DNA of 64,000 nt from Gliomastix tumulicola (lineage: Eukaryota > Ascomycota > Sordariomycetes > Hypocreales > Bionectriaceae): assembly GCA_001599755.1 (NCBI GenBank), contig BCHX01000004.1, forward strand, positions 62,001 to 126,000, read 5' to 3'. Under the pieces are notes generated by a model. That model was not told where the DNA came from. It made no database searches and worked only from the letters and a program-made list of their open reading frames with translations. Below, piece after piece: positions 27,501 to 36,892 of the stretch; within the stretch, counting starts at the first letter, position 1, and each line of letters starts with the position of its first letter. The translations under genes and the position numbers were made by a program.

Positions 27501-30500
27501 CTTCCCGTAGTGCCAGACGTGAAGATCATATATGCGGCATTGCTAGACTTCGCAGCGGTCTTGATTGGCGACTTGTCAGTGAACCGAGGCATCTCAACCG
27601 CGTCGATGGGAACAATCTTGCAGTTAGGAGCGTTGTCTGTCCACATCTGAACTTTGTTGCGAGACGTGAGGATCACCGTAGCTTCGACCTCCTCAGCAAT
27701 CATCGTAAGTCTCTCCACGGGGTGAGAGTGGTCCAGAGGAACCATGCACCCTCCAGCCTTGAACACTGCCATCATCGCAACCTCCACCCAGACGCCCCTC
27801 TCAAAGCAAAGAGGCACCTTCACCTCAGGGCCAACTTGGTGCTCCTTGACGAGATAATGCGCCAGCCTCGTTGATAGTTCATCCAGTTGCTGGTAGGTGA
27901 GCTCGGTCTCTGTGGAGCAGACAGCCAAGGCTTCGGGTGTTTCCATGACTCTCCTCTGGAACACATCATGTATTCTCAAGTCAATCGCCTTCGGGGCTGG
28001 ATAATTGTACTCGACCAGTTTCTGGTACTGGCCGTCCTTGAGCAGGTTCAGTTCAGACACGGGCTGGTCAGGATTGGCCATGATCTCCGTCAGAGCTGTG
28101 ACCAGCACATCGGACACATCTTGCGCCTGGTCATCGGAGATGATCGAGGTCCAGTACGTCATGACAGCACGGAGGATGCCCTCTCCAACTTCAAAGTGAA
28201 TCAGCACGTGCGCCTCGGTGGGATCTACAGAGAGGATCTCGTGGAATCTGATGAGAGCGTCTTCTGATGCAATGCCGTTGTTCTCCACCCTCTGCAAGTC
28301 GATACCCGTGGTGAACATGGTCTCGCCCGTGAAGCCCAGCGCATTCTGGATTTCCGTTAGGGTGCAGTCCTGGTGGCTCAAGCTGTTGGAAAGATTCGCT
28401 GCCATAGCCTCGATAGCTTGGCGCGCAGTGACCTCCCTGCCTAGCTTAGACGCGCATACAATCATCTTGATGAATGTTCCAACCGCATCCTGGATGCCGT
28501 CGATCGGAGCGTCTCTTCCGGAGGCGAGGTGGCCAAAGAGAATGTTGTCGGAGCGAGTGTAGGCCCAGAGAACAATAGCCCAGGCCGTCTGGAAGAGGTT
28601 GAACATGGTCACGCCATTGGCCGCACAGAAGTCGTTCGTCTGTCCGGAAAGCGGATGGAGGTCAATCGCCAGAGTGTGCAGCTGCTTGGGGGCATTCTGC
28701 TCGGCGAGGCGGGGAAAGTTACAAGGCTCGGCATCGGCCAAGTAGTTCTTCCAGTATGCCAGGTCTGATTCCAAGTCTCGCTGTTGGACAAATTCGATGA
28801 ATGGGCGGAAGGAAGCTGCTGGTGGCAGCTTGTCCAGTGTTCCCGTGTATGCTCTTGACAAGTCGATCATGATGTTTGTGACGGAGCCACCGTCAATAAT
28901 GCTGTGCGAGACGTCAAGCTGAACGCAAGTTCTTCCATCAGCAGTAGTGCAGACAGTGAACCGATGCTGGGGCCCGCCAAGTTGGTACAGCATCTTTGGA
29001 AGCTCCGACAGAACAGTTCGTGGATCTGTGGTACCAGCGTGGATGACTTGGAAGTCGACTTTCATCTTCTCGAGGACCACCTGAGCATACACTCCGTCAC
29101 CTGTCAAGTTCTCCAAGAACACCGTCCTCAGAGCTACGTGACGCTGAGCAACACTCTCCCAAGCGTTGCGGAGACGCTTGATGTCGGCCAGAACAGGCTT
29201 GCCCTTGGTATCCAAGATCTCCCACCCGTACTGCACAGCATAGCTCCATGGCTCCTTGGCTTGACTCAGCAGGATACCCTGCTGCATCGGCGCACACGGG
29301 TATACATCTTCGATCAGTGGAGGCGAGCTGGTCTCGGTCAGAGCCGAGAGTTGCGCCGGGACAATGTTGTTGCTGAAATCACTGATGTTCTTATAGTCAA
29401 AATCCGCCAGAGGGAAATCACTGAGGGTGTACTGAATTCCGGGGATCTGCACAAGACGCTCTACCATGAGCTGGATGGTCTCGGAGCATCTTTGGACCCA
29501 TGCTTGGATCCTCTCTTGGTGGTTCGCAGATTTGTTGTAGGCGAATGTGAAGTGCAGCTGGCCATCCTTGACCACGGACGAGATCTCAAACAAGGAGAAT
29601 CGACGAACGTCCGGGCCAACATCGCTGGCAGGGAGAGGAAGCATCTTGAGACGGGCGCCTTCACGCTCGAGCTGCTGGTATTGGCCTTCATAGTTGAAGA
29701 GAATCTCAATGGCAGATCCAGAGGGTGTCACTACTTCGCCGTCTTTGTCCGACACGCGAGATGCAAGGTATCGATGGCCGTTCCAGGATGTCAGTTGGCG
29801 TCGACGGTCCTTGGTGAGCTTCAGTGTGTGAATCATATCCTCTTGGGCAGATACCGGGACATGAAGCGGCTTCAACATCGTGAACCAGCCCACAGTGCCA
29901 GAGATATCGAGATCTGTGCCCTCCATCTCACGTCCGTGGCCTTCGTCAAATACCGTCGGCGTTGCGCGGTCGGGGAAGCAATGGGCAAATGAGTTGATCA
30001 CAGCAGCGAGATAAAGATCGACAGGCTCCGTCCGAAGCGCCTTGTGGCTGTTTCCAAGGACAGCAGAAGTCGCCTCCTTGTCCAAGCTGAAGGCGACTTC
30101 AGCAGTGTCTCGCTGCAGATTCGGACGGTTCGACATGCCCCAGAACTCCATGTTCCCAGGCTCAAGGGTGTAAGGCAAAGTCGACTCCTGACCAGATGCT
30201 GGAGCTTCTTCGTAGATCCTGGACCAGGCTTGGAAAGGCGCAGAGGAGTATGTCTCCGAGGGTTTAGACGTCAAGCTGTCTTCAATCTCCTGTAGCATCG
30301 TGCGCCATGAAACAAGGTCGATGACAAGATGGTGCGCGACCATGAACAGGTACTGCTCAGTCCCGTTGACCACTGAAAGATGAGCAGAGAACACAGGCCC
30401 CCGCTCGATGTCCAGGCTTGACTGTGCCTGCGAAGCAATGCTCGTCACCTCCTCCATGCTCTCAACCTCGGCATGAACCTGGAAGTCATAGCTCTCAGCA

Positions 30501-33500
30501 GCGAAGGGGATGATCTTCTGCCAGTACTCTCCAGATTCATCCTTGGAAAATCTCGCTCGAAGCATTGAATGGCGCTTGACCAGCGCATCCAGAGATTTGT
30601 GGAGGAGCTCGGGATCGGTTTCTTCAGTCAACCGCAAGAAGAAGCTCTGGTTAAAGTGGTTCGCCGCCTCCCCAGGAGATGAGGCGAAGAAATACTTCTG
30701 AATGGGCGACAATCCGAAGGGCACCTCAAGTCGTTCCGTCAATTCGGGTTTGGCGGAGCTTTGCACGTATCCATCCATTGACTTGGCGCACTTTGCGAGC
30801 TGAGGAATGGTCTTGCTGCGAAGAACATCTTGCACGCTGACACTGATCTTGGCGGCTCGCAGGTGTGACATGACCTGCATAGCCGAGATAGAGTCACCTC
30901 CCAGGCTCAGGAATGACATTCCAGGTCCAACTTGACTGATGGGAAGATTGAGGACTTGAGACCAGACAGACTGAATACTGGCTTCAATGCCAGTGAAAGG
31001 GGCTGCGTCCGACGCTGAGCCGTTGCTGCCGCCATTTGTTGTCTCTCCGGGCACTGGAACAAGTTGAGAGATCTCCCTGAAAGTATCATTGTCCATTGAC
31101 TCGACCCAAGAAGCGATGATCTTCCTGTAAGTCTTTCCAGAGCTTGTCAACGGCATGACAGAGAAAACAGCCCATGTAGCCGGCACCATGTACAGGGGAA
31201 GCGCGGCCGAGAGATTCTGACGAAGCTCAGACACCACCGCGGCTGCTCGGGGGCGCTGCTCAGGAGACACCAGCTGGATCTCTTCTCCAGAAGGATCGTT
31301 GTCATTTGGGGGCGTGTTGCCGTCAGGGTACAGCGAAACAATGCCCACAAGGCGCTCACGGCATGGTCCCGAAGACGACTTGAGCACGAGGCCGTGTTCA
31401 ACCTGGTCATGGTTTGAGATGTGGTACTCAATCTCACCCAGCTCAATACGCTGGCCTCGAAGCTTCACCTGGTGATCCGCTCGTCCCTGGAAGTCGATAG
31501 AGCCGTCTGCGTTGTACCGGCCTAGATCGCCAGACCTGTAAAGCCTCCGGTGCTCCTTTCCAGACTGCTTGCTGTAGCCTTGCTCGAGCCAAACCGGATC
31601 CTCAACGAAGACTTCGGCGGTCTTTCCAGGGAGGTTCAGGTATCCCCTGGCAACAGTAGGGCCTTCGATGACAATCTCACCCACACAACCGATAGGGACC
31701 AGCTGGTTGTAGTTCTTCTGGTTGGCCAGCCAAACACGGTTGACCATACCGTATCCGATGTTGGAGGGAGTCTCTGAGTTCATGACTCTCCCGCTCCACA
31801 TTGTATGAATAGTGCATTCAGCAGGGCCATAGCAGTTGTTGACGTCTACCTTCTTGGCCCAGGCGTCAGTGACCCTCTTTGTGAGGGCCTCGCCGGCCGT
31901 AACGAGCACTTTGAGGCACGGGACATCGTCAGGGTCGATGAGATTGGCCACTGTGGGTGTAAGACAGGCCCAGTTCGCCTGAGACCGGTTGATGAACCCA
32001 GCCAGGTCGTTCATACGATCGTAGTCAGAAGGAACGCAGATACAGCCACCAAACATCAGCGTAGTGCACGTATCCTGGATGCTGATATCGAATGTATGCG
32101 CCGCAAACTGGAGGACTCTTGACTCAGGTCCCACGTGCAGGACCTTTCCGTGAGCCAGACAGCTGGTAGACACAGCAACGTGCTCCAGCACGATACCCTT
32201 GGGGGTGCCTGTACTTCCAGAAGTGAAGATGATGAAAGCCGTGTTGTTCGGGGTGACAGTTGGGCACGGCTCGGTTTCGGAGACTGGCAAGCTATCGAAT
32301 AGCTCCGCAGCGATAGGCACAATCGTCTTCGATTCTTCGAGGTGTGCGAACATGTCAGCATGCTCGGCACCAGATACGATGACGTGAGCCTCCGAGTCGG
32401 CAATGATGCGGCTTAGGCGATCAATAGGGTGAGCTGGATCGAGGGCAACGCAGCCGCCGCCAGCCTTCAAGATGCCCATGATAGAAACCGTCGTCCACAT
32501 CGACTTGGAGAAGCAAAAGGGGACAAGCGTCTCGGGCTTGACACCCAGGGAGACCAGGTGGTGAGCGAGTTTGTCCGAGAGAACGTCCAACTCGGCGTAC
32601 GACAGACTGCCATCATGAGCCTCAACAGCTGGTGCCTGTGGCTGAGCCCTGACCTGGCGCTGGAACAGCGTGTGCAGGCAAACCTCCTCGCTCTCGGGAA
32701 CCTTTGTGTTCCAGCTCATGATTTGGCTCCTATGGTCATCACCAACCAGAGCCAAGTCTCCAACTGACTTCTGCGGGTCTTGGACAAGCGTAGCCAGTAC
32801 ATGAGACAGGGTGCTGGCAATGTTGTGCGCCTGCTTCTCCGAGAAGCTCGTACTCCAATAGTTGAGATGGACTTTAGGATAAGCACTGTCAGGATCAACA
32901 ATGACCATGATGTCGTAGTCAGTAGGATCATGCTCTCCCAAGTCCTTGAGCACGACTGAGTTGCTTTCGACGGCGGCATCCTCTTCAGACGACACCTTCT
33001 GGAAAGCAATGGCAGTGTTGAATAGAGACTGCCCAGAGAGCTTCAGAGCATGGTAGATCTCAGCCAGCGAGCAGTGCTGGTGCTCCAGGCCGGTGATGAA
33101 ATCTTGCTGCATGTCCTTCAGGATGCTCTTGAGCGGGGTCTTGTCGTCGATCGACATGCGGCAGATCAGCATGCTGATGAATGCTCCGATACTCTGCTGG
33201 ATGCCTTCGACAGGGGCATCACGGCCCGAAGTCACGTAGCCAAAGCACACGTCATCGGTGTTGGCGTATCCGCGTAGGAGTAGAGCCCACGCAGCTTGGA
33301 AGACCTGGAACAGAGTGACGCCGTTTTCTCGGCACAGCTGCTTGAAGGTCTCCTTGGGAATGTTCACGCTGACAGGAGCGGCCCTCAATTTCTTCTCGGA
33401 GATCCGGACACCATCGTTCAGGTGAGGGATGTTGCAGGGCTCAACACCGGCCAAGTATGTCTTCCAGAAATCGAGATGGGCTGCTGCTGGCTGCCTGTAG

Positions 33501-36500
33501 AGGTGATCAATGAAGTCGCTGTAGAGGGGAGCAGGTGTTGGGGGCAGGCTTCCGTCATAGGCCAGAGCGAGCTCCCTCATCAAGATGGATGCTGAGGCAC
33601 CATCGATGATGGAATGACTGGCCTCGAGCCGAGCAATCACTGAGCCTTCTGATGTCGTGGCAACAAGGAGGCGATGAGGAATCTGGAGAGATTGATAGTC
33701 CAGATGGTCGGCGTCGGAAAGGAGCTGTGCCAGATATCCGGCTTGTCGGTTGGAAGGCTGGATTTCCTCGATATGTGCTCCGGCATTCTTGAGTATCACC
33801 TGGTCAAATAGCCCCTGCTGCGTGATGCTTTCGATGAACACAGTCCTCAGAGCTGCATGTCTATCCACGAGAGTCTGCCACGCGGAACGGAGACGATCGA
33901 GGTCAACCGCCTCGCCGGTCTTCTTGGAAGTGATCTCCATCATGTAGTGCAGTTCATAAGAGCCAGTAGACTTTGTCTGCGCAACCAAAATACCACTTTG
34001 CATTGGACTGCAGGGAAAGACGTCCTCGATGTCGTCTAAGCCATTCTTCAGTCCGAAGGATGATTCCAAAGAAGGCACAACCGCGGTGTTGAAAGTCCGT
34101 AGCATATCGTCAGAGAAAGTAGACAGATGCACAGCCGTCGGTCCCTCCGTTGATTCGCCATTACCGTGAGGCTCTTCGCAAACGAGTGCAAGTTCCTTGA
34201 CAGTCTTTCCCTTCATGAGCTCACCAACACTGATGGGATATCCCGCTGCCTTGAACTCGGCAACGGCTACCATGGCAGCAATGGAATCTCCACCAAGGCT
34301 GAGCAGAGAAACGGAAGCACCGACGCGCTGCGGTGTGACGTTGAGAACCTTCGCCCAGATAGCCCGGATGGTTTTCTCTGTGTCCGTGAGGTCCTCGTCG
34401 TCCTCTACGGTCTCTCCGGCAACGATGCCAGAGACATTCTCATACGTCTCCTGGTCCATCCCGTCGATCCACTTGGCAATCATGGCCCGGTAAGTCTTGC
34501 CTGTCGCCGTGAGAGGGATTGCCTCGACTATTACCCAGATAGTCGGGACCATGTAGTGAGGGAGCTGAGACGAGAGCGATCGTCGAATCGCGTCTACAGT
34601 CTCGCTCACATCAGGCTTATCCCGGTCTGCTAGTAACTTGATGGTACTGGTCGACTCGACGTCCTGTCCAGTGATGTCTTTCTTCAAGTGAACCAGCGTG
34701 ACCAGACGGCCCTTGCATGGGCCTGCCTTTGCAAGCGCAACGACAACGCCAGCAACGCCCTCCCCTGTAGAGATATGATGTTCGATCTCTCCGAGTTCGA
34801 CGCGCTGACCATTGACCTTGACCTGGCCATCTCGTCGAGCAACGAAGTCCATGGTACCGTTGCTGTTGTATCGCACGAGGTCGCCGGTTTTGTACAGTCG
34901 TCGCAAAGAGCTGAGCTCCTCGTCGCTGAACCAGGATGGGATCTGGATGAAAGCTTCGGCCGTCTTCTGGGGGAGATTCAAGTAGCTCCTCGCCAGGATC
35001 GGACCCTCAATAAGCAGCTCACCAACGCTGCCCACGGGCATGAGGCGATGATGATTGTTCTGGTCCACGATCCACAGCCTGGAGCCAACAGCCGTACCGA
35101 AATTAGAAGGGTTCGCAGCGCCGGGCACGATCGGCGTTGCAGAGCAGAGAATGGACGCCTCAGCCGGTCCGTAGGTATTAGTCAGACGCACTCCAGCAGT
35201 CGTTGCCGGTCCCCAGATATCAACCAGACGCTTGGTCACGGCCTCTCCCAGAAGAATGAGGTGTCTCAAGCCCGGTACCTCCGCCGGATCCAGCATCGTG
35301 CTGACAGTCGTGGTAAGACAGGCTGTGTTGACGCCCAGGCGGTTGACAGCACCCGCAAGGTCGTTCAGCCTCTCCTGATCGCTGGGGATACACACACAGC
35401 CACCGTGCATGAGAGTCGTCAGCATATCGAACATGCTGACGTCGAATGTGTACGAAGCAAACTGCAAGACCCGCGAGGTCGAGTCAATGTTGAGCAGCCT
35501 CGCGTGGGCATCAATACTGCTGTAGAGTGCCGCGTGTTCAAGGATGATGCCCTTGGGAACACCAGTGCTACCTGATGTGAAGACAACGAAGGCGGGATTG
35601 TCGAACTTGGCGCCGCCGTCAGTCAAGGCTTCCTCTGGGTCAGGGAGGCTGTCGAGGAAGGCCTTGTCGACAGGGACAGCTTCGAGATCAAAGCCATCCA
35701 TGACATGTCTGCACCGCTCTCCGACCAAGACCACAGTGGCCTTGATGTCGTTCAGGATGGTCTCGATTCGAGCCTTGGGGTAGTCAGGGCTGATCGCCAC
35801 GTTGGCGCCACCAGCCTTCAGTGTGGCCATGACAGAGACGACAGTCCATGCGGACTTGTCGAAGCAGAAAGGCACCATGACCTCAGGGCCGACCCCAAGG
35901 CCAATGAGATGATGAGCGAGCTTTGACGAGTAACGGTCCAGCTCGGCGTAGGACATGGTCTCGTCCCATGAATTGATGGCCGGGGCATCGGGTTGTGAGG
36001 CCACATTGGCGTTGAATTTGTCATGGAGGCGTCCTTCCAGGCGCTCCGGGAGTCGCGCATTCCACTGGCGAATCTGTGCCTCAGCAGGGGCACTCAGCAG
36101 GGGCAGGCGAGAAAGGGTCGTGTCAGCGCCGGACACGAGCTGTGATAGGACGTGGGTGAGGGTTTGTGAGAGATGATTGGCATTCCCAGGGCTGAGAATG
36201 GATGTTGTGTAGCTCATCGAGATGGCGAGTTTGTTGTGAGCAGGTGTGACATCAACGGTGATGTCGGCCTGCCGCATATCATGTCAGTCTGCGTCCACGA
36301 GGAATGGTCTTAGTGAGACACATGTATGTATCCTTACCTTGAAGCCGCCATCTCGTTGTGAGTCCCCGAGGCCGGTGGCCTGCTCGGACGCATCATCATG
36401 GAAGAAAACGTGGGTATTGAACAGAGGCTCGGCGAGCTTGTTCACCGGAAGGAGAAAATCTGATGTGCTGAGGCGTTGGTTCACCTCACCAGACTGCTTG

Positions 36501-36892
36501 GCATGACGGAGAAGGTCACCAATGCTCGCATCCGGGTTGATGGTCACGCTGAAGATGGCGTGTTTGATCTCCTGCGTGAGGCGAGCGCCGCCGCCCTGCT
36601 CACCCTCACCCGCAGCCGAAGAGACAGGGAAGCAGACCTCAGCGCTTCCGACGTAGCTGCTGAGGGTCACCGCCCAGGCAGACTTGACCAAGTCTGGAAT
36701 CTGGGCACCTGTACCGGCGCAAAAGTCAACAAGGTCGGGCAGCGTGTGCTGCACATCGACATTGACACTGTGCTGGCCCTTGGACGCATCGGGCGTGCCA
36801 TCGTCGAGCTTGGGGAAGAGGCATGGCTCCAGTGCATGAAGCGCCTCCTCCACAGGCACAACATGCGTCGCGGACGGACCTAGAGAACCCAT
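1..36892 (-). CDS. Giant multimodular non-ribosomal peptide synthetase, ten modules in window, C-terminus off the left edge
   Basis: This gene encodes a cytosolic assembly line that activates amino acids as adenylates, tethers them to phosphopantetheine carriers and condenses them. Exons are 36892-36338, 20357-36268, 12458-20296 and 12405 to beyond position 1. All joins are phase 0, giving 12,237 codons in frame with no stop. Ten adenylation domains carry the FTSG(S/T)TG.PKG core, ten thiolation domains carry GGDS, and there are one truncated and ten further condensation domains (the last cut by the edge). Three epimerization domains carry HHLV(I/V)DLVSWR. The start is the ATG at 36892, the first in frame, and it begins inside a condensation domain. 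The gene is divergent from an ABCC transporter. No thioesterase, reductase, methyltransferase or ketosynthase domain is visible in this part; the release domain must lie to the left. NRPS identity is certain; the product is unknown. Confidence 0.97.
560..3809 (-). other. NRPS module 10: C10-A10-T10
   Basis: C10 has PTTPLQEGL and HHSTYDGWS (near 3340). A10 has FTSGSTGKPKG near 1950; hand-read code D-A-E-N-A-G-T-V-D-K. Its terminal lysine motif reads NSSLKIDR, with Leu where Gly is usual, but the lysine is kept. T10 (ALGGDSISAM, near 670) is of the LGGDSI form seen before E domains, yet a C domain follows. Confidence 0.9.
3810..7039 (-). other. NRPS module 9: C9-A9-T9
   Basis: C9 has PATPTQEGL at its start and HHAIYDGWC near 6565. 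A9 has FTSGSTGKPKG near 5195; hand-read code D-V-I-S-V-A-A-A-T-K. T9 is FFHLGGDSIAAM near 3950. There is no E domain. Confidence 0.9.
7040..10309 (-). other. NRPS module 8: C8-A8-T8
   Basis: C8 has PPTPLQEGL at its start and HHALYDGFS near 9815. A8 has FTSGTTGKPKG near 8440; hand-read code D-A-V-V-V-A-G-V-C-K. T8 is FFRIGGDSIAAM near 7185. There is no E domain. Confidence 0.9.
10310..13589 (-). other. NRPS module 7: C7-A7-T7
   Basis: C7 has THAIMDGAS near 13140, fitting a DCL-type domain after E6, and contains intron 3. A7 has FTSGSTGKPKG near 11700; hand-read code D-V-G-Y-A-G-I-I-W-K. T7 is FFGMGGDSVMAM near 10470. There is no E domain. Confidence 0.9.
12406..12457 (-). other. NRPS intron 3 (52 nt, phase 0, in C7)
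   Basis: The donor is GAG|GTAAGC, the branch-like site GCTAATC and the acceptor CTCCTAG. Splicing joins GHDPTE to YPIALSI; the frame then runs open to position 1. Confidence 0.95.
13590..18199 (-). other. NRPS module 6: C6-A6-T6-E6
   Basis: C6 has HHSAYDGYS near 17735. A6 has FTSGSTGKPKG near 16360 and hand-read code D-A-A-F-I-G-A-V-F-K. T6 is NLGGDSIGAM near 15105. E6 carries HHLVVDLVSWR near 14560, so residue 6 is predicted D. Confidence 0.9.
18200..21499 (-). other. NRPS module 5: C5-A5-T5
   Basis: C5 has SHALVDGGS near 21035, fitting a DCL-type domain after E4, and contains intron 2. A5 has FTSGSTGKPKG near 19600; hand-read code D-A-T-L-V-G-G-V-I-K. T5 is FFRIGGDSLSAM near 18370. There is no E domain. 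Confidence 0.9.
20297..20356 (-). other. NRPS intron 2 (60 nt, phase 0, in C5)
   Basis: The donor is GAG|GTAAGT, the branch-like site GCTAATG and the acceptor TTTTTAG. Splicing joins DFDPSE to FAITVNV and merges two long frames that would otherwise look like separate genes. Confidence 0.95.
21500..26129 (-). other. NRPS module 4: C4-A4-T4-E4
   Basis: C4 has HHVIYDGFS near 25660, the YDG class that here always follows a carrier without E. A4 has FTSGSTGTPKG near 24290 and hand-read code D-V-L-F-V-G-G-I-A-K. T4 is SLGGDSITAM near 23055. E4 carries HHLVIDLVSWR near 22460, so residue 4 is predicted D. Confidence 0.9.
26130..29369 (-). other. NRPS module 3: C3-A3-T3
   Basis: C3 follows an E domain and has SHSIIDGGS near 28890, fitting a DCL-type condensation domain. 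A3 has FTSGTTGRPKG near 27500; hand-read code D-G-A-C-C-A-G-V-C-K, whose last part resembles A8. T3 is FFQRGGDSLAAI near 26265. There is no E domain. Confidence 0.9.
29370..34169 (-). other. NRPS module 2: C2-A2-T2-E2
   Basis: C2 has SHSIIDG in place of HHxxxDG (near 33605) and PCSPMQSG at its start. A2 has FTSGSTGTPKG near 32205 and hand-read code D-I-Q-C-V-A-C-I-H-K. T2 is SLGGDSISAM near 30890. E2 carries HHLVIDLVSWR near 30330, so residue 2 should be converted to the D form before transfer to C3. Confidence 0.9.
34170..36034 (-). other. NRPS module 1: A1-T1 (loading)
   Basis: A1 has the FTSGSTGVPKG core near 35560 and the lysine motif TATGKTYR near 34480. My hand-aligned ten-residue specificity code is D-V-F-C-I-L-T-I-L-K; no standard substrate is evident. 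T1 (LLSLGGDSIAAM, near 34290) is of the LGGDSI form seen here before E domains, yet the next domain is C2, with no E between. Confidence 0.85.
36035..36892 (-). other. NRPS C1: N-terminally truncated condensation domain
   Basis: The protein begins with about 250 residues that match only the C-terminal half of a condensation domain. The first recognisable block is LEPCLFPKLDDG, equivalent to VEPCLFPTAKEG in C5. The whole N-terminal half, including the HHxxxDG active site, is absent. Upstream sequence shows no missing half in any minus-strand frame. Truncated starter C domains are known in other fungal NRPSs and are thought not to catalyse condensation. It is interrupted by intron 1. Confidence 0.85.
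36269..36337 (-). other. NRPS intron 1 (69 nt, phase 0, in C1)
   Basis: On the minus strand the donor is AAG|GTAAGG and the acceptor GCGGCAG|GCC. Splicing joins GGFK to ADITVDV, restoring the condensation-domain sequence that both flanking frames lose at stop codons. Confidence 0.92.

Noticed and set aside
12431..36277. Apparent split into separate NRPS genes at about 36.28, 20.29 and 12.43 kb
   Set aside because: Each break falls in the middle of a C domain and is repaired exactly by a consensus phase-0 intron, so it is one gene.
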